Shown here: positions 6,927 to 14,540 of the stretch, one piece after another
Layout of the letters: every line of letters starts with the position of its first letter
How positions within the stretch are numbered: the stretch's first letter is position 1
Source of the DNA: Bacilli bacterium
GTDB lineage: Bacteria; Bacillota_I; Bacilli_A; RF39; UBA660
Reading direction: 5' to 3'
Assembly: GCA_016290195.1 (NCBI GenBank)
Contig: JAEETF010000029.1
Span: 1 to 35,857 of the forward strand
Length of the DNA: 35,857 bases
Translations under genes and position numbers: made by a program
The notes under the pieces: generated by a model
Seen by the model: the letters and a program-made list of their open reading frames with translations, nothing else
What the model was told of the DNA's origin: nothing
The model's database searches: none

Positions 6927-7991
6927 ATGAAAGTACTACAAATTATAGATGGTGATTCCTATGGAGGAATTGCTAAAATAATTAATGATTTAACTAAAAA
7001 CATTAATAATATTAAATTTGACTATTTGACTTCTATCAATTTATGTAATAATTGGATAAATTTAAATATCAGTAGGAGAACATTAAAAGGAAAAATAATA
7101 TATAATCATAGATTGCGTAAATTCTTAAAAATGAATAAATATGACATAGTTCATATTAATTCTGGTGTATTTTTATTTTCTTTTCAAGTAGTACTTATAT
7201 GTAAATTAGCTAAAATTAAAAAAATAGTTGTTCATTCACATAGTACACCATATATTTCAAAAGTAAAAAAATTATTTATTAAAATATTAAATCCTATATT
7301 TAGAAAACTTACAAATGTACATTTAGCTTGTTCTATGGAAGCAGCTAAATCATTATTTACTAAAACTAATGATGTTATCATTTTAAAAAATGGTATTGAT
7401 ATAAATTATTTTAAATTTGATGAAAAAATTAGAAATAAATATAGAAAAGAATTTAATATTGATAATAAAACTATATACTGCCATATTGGTAATTTTGAAA
7501 AAAACAAAAATCATAATTTTCTAATAGATTTATTTAATGAAATTCAAAAAAATAATAGTAATTCTATTTTATTACTAATTGGTAGTGATATAAATACTAA
7601 TATAATTGAAAAAGTTAATGAATTAGGCTTAGAAAATAAAATTTTATTTTTAGGTTATAGAAGTGATATAAAAGAATTATTATGTGCAAGTGATATATTT
7701 CTATTTCCTAGTCTTCGTGAAGGTTTAGGAATAGTTCTTATTGAAGCACAAACAAATGGACTTCCTGTATATGTTTCTAAAAATATATCTGAAGAAGCAA
7801 ATATATCTAATTTATTTAATAAAATAAATACTTATGATATTAATGATTGGACAAAAAGAATTAAAACTAATAATGAACGTAAAAATGCATATCAAAATAC
7901 TATTAAAGCAAAATATGATATTAAAATATCTAGTAAACAATTAGAAAATATATATTATAATTTGAAAGAGGCAAAAAATGGAAAAAATTAG
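6927..7991 (+). CDS. Glycosyltransferase family 4 (GT-B fold)
   Basis: The start is ATG 6927 (MKVLQIIDGDSYGGIAK), with TGAGG six bases upstream; an ATG at 6915 has no ribosome site. The 354-residue protein has the GT-B layout. The N-terminal acceptor domain has DSYGGIAKIINDL, and VVHSHSTPY follows near 107-115. After the linker (NVHLACSMEAAKSLF, ILKNGIDINYF), the C-terminal GT4 domain carries HIGNFEKNKNH, LFLGYRSDI and the E-x7-E motif REGLGIVLIEAQ. This arrangement is typical of glycan cluster GT4 enzymes. It overlaps the next gene by 14 bases. Base composition is even more A-rich than in the housekeeping genes of the window. Confidence 0.92.
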   Translation: MKVLQIIDGDSYGGIAKIINDLTKNINNIKFDYLTSINLCNNWINLNISRRTLKGKIIYNHRLRKFLKMNKYDIVHINSGVFLFSFQVVLICKLAKIKKIVVHSHSTPYISKVKKLFIKILNPIFRKLTNVHLACSMEAAKSLFTKTNDVIILKNGIDINYFKFDEKIRNKYRKEFNIDNKTIYCHIGNFEKNKNHNFLIDLFNEIQKNNSNSILLLIGSDINTNIIEKVNELGLENKILFLGYRSDIKELLCASDIFLFPSLREGLGIVLIEAQTNGLPVYVSKNISEEANISNLFNKINTYDINDWTKRIKTNNERKNAYQNTIKAKYDIKISSKQLENIYYNLKEAKNGKN

Positions 7992-8712
7992 TGTTATAGT
8001 ACCTGTATATAATAGTCACAAACATATTAAAGAATGCCTTGATAGTATTATTAATCAAACATATAAAAACATTGAAATATTAGTTATTAATGATAAAAGT
8101 ACTGATAATAGTTTAGAAATAATTAATAGTTTTAAAGATAAAAGAATTAAAATTATTAATCTAAAGAAAAATAGTGGTGTTGCAGTAGCAAGAAATAAAG
8201 GTATTGAAGAAGCTACTGGTAATTATATATGTTTTATTGATTCTGATGATTATTGGTATCCTGAAAAACTTAAAAAACAAATTAAATTTATTAAAAATAA
8301 TAATTATGCATTTATTTATAGTGATTATGAATTTTTAAGTTCTAAAAGAAAACATAGAGCAATTGTTCCAAAATCAATAACCTATAAACAAGCATTAAAA
8401 AATACTACTATTTTTACATCAACTGTAATGTTCAATATGCATATTTTAAATAAAGAAGATATTTATATGCCTCTAATTAAAAGAGGACAAGATACAGCAT
8501 GTTGGTGGCAAGTATTAAAAAAAGGCATTACTGCCTATGGAATTAATGAAGTATTATCAGTATATAGAATACATCAAAAGTCTCTTTCACATGATAAATT
8601 AACTGCATTAAAAAGAACATGGCATTTATATAAAAGAGAAAATATTCCATTTTTTAAAAGATGTTACTATTTTATTTGTTATGTTAAAAATGCTATTAAA
8701 CGTAGAATATAA
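7978..8712 (+). CDS. Glycosyltransferase family 2
   Basis: The 244-residue protein begins MEKISVIVPVYNSHKHIKECL. It has INQTYKNIEILVINDKSTDN, SGVAVARNKGIEEATGNYI and the catalytic IDSDDYWYPEKL (about 81-92), followed by GQDTACWWQVLKKG and RIHQKSLS. The last pair is common in GT2 enzymes of capsule and teichoic clusters. GAGGC precedes the ATG by six bases within the upstream gene's end. It is the last gene of the operon and meets the minus-strand 99-residue gene at 8716 without a recognisable terminator. It closely resembles the gene at 5957 in its first 90 residues. Confidence 0.93.
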   Translation: MEKISVIVPVYNSHKHIKECLDSIINQTYKNIEILVINDKSTDNSLEIINSFKDKRIKIINLKKNSGVAVARNKGIEEATGNYICFIDSDDYWYPEKLKKQIKFIKNNNYAFIYSDYEFLSSKRKHRAIVPKSITYKQALKNTTIFTSTVMFNMHILNKEDIYMPLIKRGQDTACWWQVLKKGITAYGINEVLSVYRIHQKSLSHDKLTALKRTWHLYKRENIPFFKRCYYFICYVKNAIKRRI

Positions 8713-8715
8713 GAT

Positions 8716-9015
8716 TTAATCACTAAATTTAATATCTATAATATCACTAATAGGTATTAATTCATTATCAATTGTTATTAAATGAACACTATTTCGCCCA
8801 ATAATTCGTCTTTTAATAGTTTGATCTTTCATAGTTATTTCTACATCTGCTTTATATACATATCTTGATGAACTAAAAATAGAACTAATTTTTCGATTTA
8901 TATTTAAACTATTAGTTTCTACTTTTTCTTTTGTTTCACCATAAGTAATATTTTGATTATGAGCAGCTGTATCTAAAATATTACCAGCAAATACACTAGG
9001 TAGTTTTTTGGACAT
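8716..9015 (-). CDS. Small hypothetical protein (99 aa)
   Basis: ATG at 9015 is preceded by AGGAGG, but ten bases away and partly inside a strong hairpin (9018-9048). The protein has no signal peptide or membrane segment. Residues 1-30 are Asn/Lys-rich. The C-terminal half looks like a small beta barrel (YVYKADVEITMKD, IKRRIIGRNSVHLITIDNELIPISDI). The last part reads like a surface that recognises a linear or repetitive ligand, but this is only impression. It follows the SGNH hydrolase gene by 45 bases on the same strand and may be co-transcribed. No family recognised. Confidence 0.6.
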   Translation of the reverse strand: MSKKLPSVFAGNILDTAAHNQNITYGETKEKVETNSLNINRKISSIFSSSRYVYKADVEITMKDQTIKRRIIGRNSVHLITIDNELIPISDIIDIKFSD

Positions 9016-9017
9016 AA

Positions 9018-9048
9018 AAGCATAACCTCCTCATTTAAGGTTATGCTT
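9018..9048 (-). promoter_or_regulatory. Hairpin covering the ribosome site of the 99-aa gene
   Basis: On the minus strand AAGCATAACCT (9038-9048) pairs perfectly over 11 bases with AGGTTATGCTT (9018-9028) around a nine-base loop. The AGGAGG of the downstream gene is split between loop and 3' arm. The tail toward the gene is only TT then ATG, so it is a poor terminator. It could mask the ribosome site or mark the 3' end of the upstream hydrolase transcript. Confidence 0.55.
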
Positions 9049-9060
9049 ATTATTTTATTA

Positions 9061-10284
9061 TTATTCATACATATGAGTGCGAGCATATTCGATTAAAGCA
9101 GCACTTCCTTTGGCAGTTGGATGGATGCCATCACTTCTACAATATCCTTCTTTACAAGCACCATTTTTATCTTTCATAACTGGTGCAGAATTTAAAAATT
9201 TAACATCTAATTCTTCACACATCTTACCTATATAATAATTTAATTTATTAATTTTATCATTATTTATACCTGTTGTTTCTTCATCAAAACTTCCATCAAC
9301 AGGAGGAATTGATTGAATAATTAATTTTGTATCAGGACTTACTTCTTTTATTTTTGTTATTAATTCAGTATATTTTTCATAAAAATACTCAGCAGACATA
9401 TATGCAGCACTATTTGTACCTAAAGTCATTATAACCATTTCAGGTTGATACTTTTCAAAATTTTCTACAAATGTTCTATCAGTATCTTGATGATTTATAT
9501 ATATAGGTGATGTAAGAGCTGTTTCTGGAGTTATTGAAATTTGATGCCATAACTGAGTTCCAGGTATTTCATCATTTATAACATAATAAAGTGCCATAGA
9601 ATCACCAGCAAAAATTATATTATCTATATAATCTTCTCCACCATCTTCAGTTTCTTTTAAAGTAACACCTTCAAATAAACCATCTAAAGTAAAATCTTTA
9701 ACACTCATATTAAGTGGTGAATTTTTAGTAACTTCTACTTTTCTAGTAACAGATTCTTTATTACCACTTTTATCACTAACTTCATATGTTAATATATATT
9801 CTCCTTCTTTAGAAGTATCTACTTCGCCACTTACTTTTACTTCTTCAGTAATATCACCGTCACTATTATCAAGAGCAACATAGCCTGGATCTTTAAATTT
9901 GCTATCAAGCATAACTATAATTTCTTTACCACCTTTTAAAGTTATAACTGGTTTTTCTTTATCTATTACTTCTATCTTTTTAACAACACGATACTCTTTA
10001 TCATTCTTAACATAAATATATGTAACATTATATGTACCTGCTTTAGAAGTATCAACATCACTTTCTACTGTAACATTAGTAGTAACATCTATATCTTTAT
10101 ATGTAGCTTTAAAATCATTTTCAAAAGTACCACCAACATTTACTTCTGTATTTTGAATTTCTACTTTAAAATCTTTACCTAATTTACCAAGTAAACTACA
10201 AATAATTAGTATTATTCCAATTAAGCAAAAAAGAGCAATTAAAACATTCATTACTTTAATTTTTCTACGTCTTCTTCTTTTCAT
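9061..10284 (-). CDS. Membrane-anchored Ig-like (DUF5011-type) and SGNH/GDSL hydrolase
   Basis: The start is ATG 10284 (MKRRRRRKIK), with GGTGAT upstream; a GTG at 10311 lacks a site. Of the 407 residues, 1-35 form a very basic end plus one membrane helix (VLIALFCLIGIILIICSLL), so the rest is extracellular. Two Ig-like modules follow, about 38-107 and 108-187. The second has the DUF5011 pattern (DKEKPVITLKGG, FKDPGYVALDNSDGDIT, EYILTYEVSDKSGN). The SGNH domain runs from about 222 to 405, with block I AGDSM (Ser229), block III LGTNSA (about 288-293) and block V SDGIHP (Asp385, His388). SGNH enzymes remove or transfer acyl groups, here probably on a surface glycan. It sits directly downstream of the DUF368 gene. 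Confidence 0.88.
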   Translation of the reverse strand: MKRRRRRKIKVMNVLIALFCLIGIILIICSLLGKLGKDFKVEIQNTEVNVGGTFENDFKATYKDIDVTTNVTVESDVDTSKAGTYNVTYIYVKNDKEYRVVKKIEVIDKEKPVITLKGGKEIIVMLDSKFKDPGYVALDNSDGDITEEVKVSGEVDTSKEGEYILTYEVSDKSGNKESVTRKVEVTKNSPLNMSVKDFTLDGLFEGVTLKETEDGGEDYIDNIIFAGDSMALYYVINDEIPGTQLWHQISITPETALTSPIYINHQDTDRTFVENFEKYQPEMVIMTLGTNSAAYMSAEYFYEKYTELITKIKEVSPDTKLIIQSIPPVDGSFDEETTGINNDKINKLNYYIGKMCEELDVKFLNSAPVMKDKNGACKEGYCRSDGIHPTAKGSAALIEYARTHMYE

Positions 10285-10313
10285 AGTATCACCATTATAA
10301 TTATTGCACACGT

Positions 10314-11090
10314 TTATTTTTTAGTCAATAAAGTAAATGAAAGTAAAAATAGTATTATACCTATTATTAATGAATATAAATTATCTATTTTTATTGTTAA
10401 AAATAGTATTATTATTGATCCAATAGTAAAACCTATAATAGAACTATATAATTCACTTTTATTTCGTTTTAATAATATATGTATAATTCTCGATATTATA
10501 ATTAATCCAAATATAATACCAAATAGAAATGGTATTGTATATTTTAAATAAGAAATTATAAAATAATGTGAAAATAAAGTTAATACAAACTCATAACAAT
10601 CAAGTATCATAAAAATTGCTGTACCACTAATACCAGGTACAATACTTGTAAATGCTTCAATTATACCAAGAAAAAAAATACTAATAAATGAATAATTTAT
10701 AATATTAAAACTATTATTAATAAATTTTAAACTAAATACAATTAAAAATGATATTATTGTAATAATAATATTTTTTTTATTAAAATCTATTTCTTTTTTT
10801 AAATTATAAATACCTCTACTAATTAATCCTATAAAACAAAAAATAACAATATTATAATATTTTAATATTAAGTATTTTAGAAATATACTAGTAATAATAA
10901 TTGCAAGTAAAAAGCCTAAACATATAGGAAATAAAAATAAAATATTCTTTTTAATATTTTTTAAAGGATAACTCATTATTTCAATTATTTTATCATATAT
11001 ACCAAATGTAATAGCTAACATACTACCACTTACACCTGGTAAGACTTTACCTACACCAATAAAAAAACCCTTCACAAATAAATTAATCAT
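10314..11090 (-). CDS. popT: DUF368 family membrane protein, probable undecaprenyl-phosphate translocase (PopT-type)
   Basis: The 258-residue protein has about seven to eight membrane helices. It shows the DUF368 repeats: GVGKVLPGVSGSMLAITFGIYDK near 12-34 and the second half-repeat EAFTSIVPGISGTAIFMIL near 146-164. The paired P-G-[VI]-S-G motifs are characteristic. DUF368 proteins were recently reported, with DedA proteins, to return undecaprenyl phosphate to the cytoplasmic face. That assignment comes from family knowledge and was not tested here. GGTGAT precedes the ATG. The gene lies between a small membrane protein and the SGNH hydrolase on one strand, beside a glycan operon that would consume the same lipid carrier. 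Confidence 0.85.
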   Translation of the reverse strand: MINLFVKGFFIGVGKVLPGVSGSMLAITFGIYDKIIEIMSYPLKNIKKNILFLFPICLGFLLAIIITSIFLKYLILKYYNIVIFCFIGLISRGIYNLKKEIDFNKKNIIITIISFLIVFSLKFINNSFNIINYSFISIFFLGIIEAFTSIVPGISGTAIFMILDCYEFVLTLFSHYFIISYLKYTIPFLFGIIFGLIIISRIIHILLKRNKSELYSSIIGFTIGSIIILFLTIKIDNLYSLIIGIILFLLSFTLLTKK

Positions 11091-11112
11091 TTTATCACCT
11101 AATAAAAGATAT

Positions 11113-11280
11113 TTATTTATGTGGGTTTTTAGTATTTAAATTTATAATCAATATTATACCTAATAAAACAATAGACATACCTATTAAAAATGTTTTAATA
11201 TTTTCAAGGTCTATAAATGCTATAATCAAAAAAGATATCATTAAACATAATAAAACAATTTGTAATATCTTCCACTTCAC
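11113..11280 (-). CDS. Small two-helix membrane protein (55 aa)
   Basis: The frame could start at ATG 11298, but that codon has no ribosome site and lies about where transcription should begin from a TACAAT element (about 11303-11308). GTG at 11280 (MKWKILQIVL) has GTGAT seven bases upstream and is preferred. The product is two membrane helices (ILQIVLLCLMISFLIIAFI and TFLIGMSIVLLGIILII) with a short DLENIK turn and a basic Asn/Lys tail. No family recognised. It lies 22 bases before the DUF368 gene and is probably its operon partner. Confidence 0.55.
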   Translation of the reverse strand: MKWKILQIVLLCLMISFLIIAFIDLENIKTFLIGMSIVLLGIILIINLNTKNPHK

Positions 11281-11342
11281 TAGAAACATCACTTCCATAA
11301 CTATTGTAACATAAAATCATAAATATTAATATACTAATATTA

Positions 11343-11371
11343 TTGTAATATTTTAGGCATTATTATATAAT
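11343..11371 (+). promoter_or_regulatory. Promoter for the SDR-like gene
   Basis: TTGTAA (11343-11348), a 17-base spacer and TATAAT (11366-11371) precede the gene. The predicted start is only about ten bases before ATG 11388, so the leader is very short. Confidence 0.6.
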
Positions 11372-11387
11372 TGTTTTGGTGATTAAA

Positions 11388-11948
11388 ATGAGTATACTAA
11401 TTATAGGTGCTGATACAAAGCAAGGACTTTTTTTTACTGAACAATTAAATAAATTTGGATATGAATTATTTGTGACTGGTAAAAATAAATTTAAAATTAA
11501 TAAAATTAAAGAAAATATTTCAGATAAAATAGAAACAATAACTATAGATCTTGCTAGTATTTATAATTGTAAAAAATTATTTAATCAATTATCTAAAGAA
11601 AATATTAATATTGTAATTAATTGTACAAATATTTTATCAAATAAAAACTTTTTAGATACATCAATTGATGAAGACTTAGATTTAATTGATAATAATATAT
11701 GTTCAATTCATACTATTACAAAATTATTTCTAACATATTTTGAAGAAAAAAATAATGGGTATATATTTAATTATAATTCAAATGAAAATACTTCCATAAC
11801 AAATAATGCTTGTAATGAATATCTAAATAAATTAACTAAATCAATTAATTATGAACTAGTAAAAAAAGAAAAAAATGTACAAGTAATATCTTTTAATGAA
11901 AATAACAAACAAGAAGTTATTAATAAAATTAATACAATAAAAAAATAG
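11388..11948 (+). CDS. Degenerate short-chain dehydrogenase/reductase-like protein
   Basis: ATG 11388 follows GGTGAT; a TTG at 11376 is less likely. The 186 residues have the Rossmann start MSILIIGADTKQGLFFTEQLNKFG, where SDRs have a TGxxxGxG loop. They continue with DLASIYNCKKLFNQL, INIVINCTNIL in place of the NNAG strand, and NNICSIHTITKLFLTYF like the SDR alpha-E helix. The catalytic region is not conserved. By alignment of SINYELVKKEKNVQVISF with SDR helix F and strand 6, the YxxxK Tyr and Lys positions are Asn, and the Ser strand reads FNYNSNENT. It is also short for the family (usually about 240-250). It is therefore probably non-catalytic or a changed enzyme; this is inference. It is convergent with licD. 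Confidence 0.65.
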   Translation: MSILIIGADTKQGLFFTEQLNKFGYELFVTGKNKFKINKIKENISDKIETITIDLASIYNCKKLFNQLSKENINIVINCTNILSNKNFLDTSIDEDLDLIDNNICSIHTITKLFLTYFEEKNNGYIFNYNSNENTSITNNACNEYLNKLTKSINYELVKKEKNVQVISFNENNKQEVINKINTIKK

Positions 11949-11964
11949 GTTAATCCTATTTTTT
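11940..11964. terminator. Bidirectional terminator shared by convergent genes
   Basis: AAAAAATAGG (11940-11949) pairs with CCTATTTTTT (11955-11964) around a five-base loop. The TAG stop of the plus-strand gene and the TAG stop of the minus-strand gene each lie in one arm of the same stem. Confidence 0.85.
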
Positions 11965-12825
11965 TTCATCTAATTCTATATCAGCTATATGTTTAGGATG
12001 TCTTTTAGAAATTGGAAGAGTTTCAATCCATTTTTCCCCATCCCATTTTTTTAAAGCGTTTTCTCCATACCATTTTTTCATAACTGCTTCGACATTATTA
12101 TATGAATAATACTGTCTACCTTCAAATTCATATAATCTAAATGGATATACATCTTCTTTTGGAAATATTGGTTCTCGCATTATTTTTTCCCATGGAATTG
12201 CTATTGTTTGAGAAGCATATTTACTATCTTTATTTTTTCTACCATATTTCTCAGCTTTTCTTAATATAATTTTTTTAAGCCATAATGCTTTAAAGCCTAA
12301 ATTATCAAGTAAAACCATAGGTATCATAAGTGCTCTAATTGGTAATCTTTTAAGTTCATCCCAAATTTTATTATTTGCTACATTATCATAAATAACAATA
12401 TCAATAAAAATGCCATCGCCATCACATTTATTACGTAATAATGTATTTACTTCTTTAACATAGGTGCCTTTTTTTCTAATTTTCATAGATGGTATTAAAA
12501 CGTTATATCTATCATCTGTTTCAAAACAATGAAAATAGAATTTATCCGATAAATCTCTTTTTAATGCATCAATAAATCTTAACCAGTCTTCCTTCTTTAT
12601 ACAAACATCGATATCATCATCCCAAGGAATAAATCCCTTATAATTATATATACCTAAGGCTGATCCAGCTATAAGTGCATAATCTATTTTATTTTTAACA
12701 CATATACGATGCAACTCATCCATTATTTCTAATAATTCCATTTGAAGTCTTCTAACAGTAATTTTTTTACCACTTGAAGTTTTTAAATAATAGATATTAT
12801 CATCGATAATACAATCTTTCTTCAT
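11956..12825 (-). CDS. licD: LicD family phosphotransferase
   Basis: ATG at 12825 has TAGGTG six bases upstream. The 289-residue protein carries the LicD (PF04991) signature: LIAGSALGIYNYKGFIPWDDDIDV near 51-74, a nucleotidyltransferase-like GS...DDDID metal site. Later come the basic YGRKNKDSKYASQ region, RLYEFEGRQYYSYNN (DUF-like C-terminal LicD segment) and YLLKWYG-like MKKWYGENALKKWDG. LicD proteins transfer phosphocholine or polyol phosphates to cell-surface glycans in the cytoplasm. No choline uptake or activation gene is visible here, so the substrate is open; the symbol denotes the family. The C-terminal HPKHIADIELDEKK matches the size of full-length members. Confidence 0.85.
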   Translation of the reverse strand: MKKDCIIDDNIYYLKTSSGKKITVRRLQMELLEIMDELHRICVKNKIDYALIAGSALGIYNYKGFIPWDDDIDVCIKKEDWLRFIDALKRDLSDKFYFHCFETDDRYNVLIPSMKIRKKGTYVKEVNTLLRNKCDGDGIFIDIVIYDNVANNKIWDELKRLPIRALMIPMVLLDNLGFKALWLKKIILRKAEKYGRKNKDSKYASQTIAIPWEKIMREPIFPKEDVYPFRLYEFEGRQYYSYNNVEAVMKKWYGENALKKWDGEKWIETLPISKRHPKHIADIELDEKK

Positions 12826-12978
12826 ATAAACACCTAATATAATTATAATCCTTTTTTCCCAATATTTAAACCTTTATTTTACATATTTAATTTTTAAAAG
12901 CTTTCAATCTATAATTTACAATAATATTACTTTTTTGCTCACTAAAAAATGGTGTTTTTTTTAATAATTCTAAATGTA

Positions 12979-13006
12979 ATTTTATATTATCAAAAAAAAA
13001 TGTAAA
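12979..13006 (-). promoter_or_regulatory. Possible distal promoter for licD
   Basis: The minus strand shows TTTACA (13001-13006), a 16-base T-rich spacer and TAAAAT (12979-12984). A second candidate nearer the gene is TTTAAA (12865-12870), 17 bases, TATAAT (12842-12847). The rest of 12826-13000 is simple AT-rich sequence in which I see no gene. Confidence 0.35.
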
Positions 13007-13029
13007 TAAAAACACTTATAAAGTGTTAA
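13001..13029. repeat. Direct repeat copy 1 flanking the HA-repeat gene
   Basis: This 29-base copy matches 14511-14540 except for one substitution (base 7) and one A deletion. It contains the terminator hairpin of the HA-repeat gene plus a TTTACA hexamer on the minus strand. Confidence 0.8.
13004..13027 (-). terminator. Terminator of the HA-repeat gene
   Basis: On the minus strand AACACTT-TAT-AAGTGTT (13011-13027) is followed by TTTTATTT. It lies directly after the stop at 13033. Confidence 0.7.
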
Positions 13030-13032
13030 TAT

Positions 13033-14463
13033 TTATTTCTTTAAAGTAAGTTTTTTAGATATATCCAAGTTTTCTAAAAAATCATTATTGATTTCCTTTA
13101 TATCTGCTGCTGATAGATTATCATATGTTATACCGCTTCTTTCATAGCAACATAACAATGAATAAAACCTACTTTCTAATTCTCTACGTTTTTTATCCAG
13201 ATTATTCTCAGTTATTTTTTCGCTTTGCAATTTATTATCAATATTATCAGAAAACCATTTAATTCCTATACTTTCTAATAATTGAACTTTTCTAACATCT
13301 AAATGAGTATTATTTCTACCCTTGTATGCTTGTTTTTGAGATGCTAACCAAGTTCCTATTGTTATGCCATTTTCATCGTAATTAATACCATCACTGGTTT
13401 TGAAATCACTCGCAATATTTATATTTCCATAATATTCATAATACTTCTTAGTCAGTTCATATTTTTTATACCAATTATTTTCATATACATTACATTCAAA
13501 GCGCATACCTATTTCAGTTAATAATTCAATTTGCTTAGAACTAAGTATTCGTCCACCATTTTTTTGATATGCTTGTCTTTGTGCCGCAATCCATACACCA
13601 AGTTGTATTCCATTTTCATTATAATCAATACCGTTTACTGTCTTAAAACGAGAAGATATTTCTAAATTACCATAATGTTCATAATATTTTTTAGCTAATT
13701 CATATTTATAAAGCCAATCTTTAGCAGCATTGATTATTTCAAAGCGCATATTAATTCTATTTAACAATTCAATTTGTTCTTTTTCTATTATCCTACTACC
13801 TCTTTTTTGATATGCTTGTCTTTGTGCTGATAACCAAGCACCAAGTGAATGGCCATTTTCATCATAGTTAATACCATCTATTGTTTTAAAGCTAACTGGT
13901 ATTTCTAAATCGCCATAATGTTCATAATACGTCTTAGCTAAATTATAATATTTCATCCAACTATCAACACGACTAGTACATTCAAAACGCATACCAATAT
14001 TAGTTAGCAAATTTATTTGTTCTTTACTCAAATTTTTTTTAATTCTGTCACTTCTTAATGATGTTATCCAAGCACCAAGTTGTATACCATTTTCATCATA
14101 ATCAATACCATCTAATGTTTTAAAACGAGAAGATATTTCTAAATTACCATAGCGTTCATAATACTTTTTTGCTAGTTCATATTTTTGATGCCATCTAATA
14201 TTATTATTATTTTGTTCAAAATTAATGCCAATTTCTTCTAATAACTTAATTCTTTCTTTATCAATAGTATATGTTCCAATTCCTTTATAGGCTTGTCTTT
14301 GAACATGAATCCAACTGCCTAATGCGACACCATTTTTATCATAATCAATGCCATTTATTGTTTTAAAACGAACTGGTATTTCTAAATTACCATAATATTC
14401 ATAATATTTTTTAGCTAATTCATATTTTTGACACCAATTATTATTTCTTTTATTTTTTTCCAT
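13033..14463 (-). CDS. Stand-alone protein of five helicase-associated (HA) domain repeats
   Basis: The start is ATG 14463 (MEKNKRNNNW), with AGGGGTG six bases upstream; a codon at 14496 is within the promoter. The 476 residues contain five repeats of about 80 residues. Each opens with W (positions 10, 91, 169, 250 and 331), then YELAKKYYEYYGNLEIP, FKTxxGIxYDENG, LGxWIxxQRQAYKxxG and IELLxxIGMRFE. This is the helicase-associated domain (PF03457), normally found as a tail on SF2 helicases and thought to contact DNA. No helicase motif exists here or next door. The C-terminal 65 residues are a charged coiled coil with SRFYSLLCCYERSGITYDNLS. DNA binding is likely by family; the role is unknown. 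Confidence 0.85.
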   Translation of the reverse strand: MEKNKRNNNWCQKYELAKKYYEYYGNLEIPVRFKTINGIDYDKNGVALGSWIHVQRQAYKGIGTYTIDKERIKLLEEIGINFEQNNNNIRWHQKYELAKKYYERYGNLEISSRFKTLDGIDYDENGIQLGAWITSLRSDRIKKNLSKEQINLLTNIGMRFECTSRVDSWMKYYNLAKTYYEHYGDLEIPVSFKTIDGINYDENGHSLGAWLSAQRQAYQKRGSRIIEKEQIELLNRINMRFEIINAAKDWLYKYELAKKYYEHYGNLEISSRFKTVNGIDYNENGIQLGVWIAAQRQAYQKNGGRILSSKQIELLTEIGMRFECNVYENNWYKKYELTKKYYEYYGNINIASDFKTSDGINYDENGITIGTWLASQKQAYKGRNNTHLDVRKVQLLESIGIKWFSDNIDNKLQSEKITENNLDKKRRELESRFYSLLCCYERSGITYDNLSAADIKEINNDFLENLDISKKLTLKK

Positions 14464-14487
14464 AAAAACACCCCTGTAGTGGTTGTT

Positions 14488-14516
14488 ATTATACACTGAT
14501 TCTATTTTTATGTAAA
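14488..14516 (-). promoter_or_regulatory. Promoter for the HA-repeat gene
   Basis: The minus strand shows TTTACA (14511-14516), a 17-base spacer and TATAAT (14488-14493), about 25 bases before the start codon. The -35 box is the first six bases of direct repeat copy 2. Confidence 0.7.
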
Positions 14517-14540
14517 GAAAAACACTTATAAAAGTGTTAA
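14511..14540. repeat. Direct repeat copy 2 flanking the HA-repeat gene
   Basis: This 30-base copy holds the terminator of the formate-THF ligase gene, including its TAA stop at 14537-14539, and the -35 hexamer of the HA-repeat gene. It matches 13001-13029 at 28 of 30 aligned positions. Confidence 0.8.
14514..14538 (-). terminator. Terminator of formate-THF ligase
   Basis: On the minus strand AACACTT-TTAT-AAGTGTT (14521-14538) is followed by TTTCTTT. The gene's stop codon overlaps its 5' arm. Confidence 0.7.

Noticed and set aside
5957-8712. The two similar GT2 genes as a recent duplication
   Set aside because: Similarity is confined to the conserved GT2 N-terminal motifs; the C-terminal halves differ completely.
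13001-14540. Direct repeats as ends of an insertion sequence
   Set aside because: No transposase and no terminal inverted repeats; the repeats are terminator/promoter pieces, so a duplication or recombination event is more likely.
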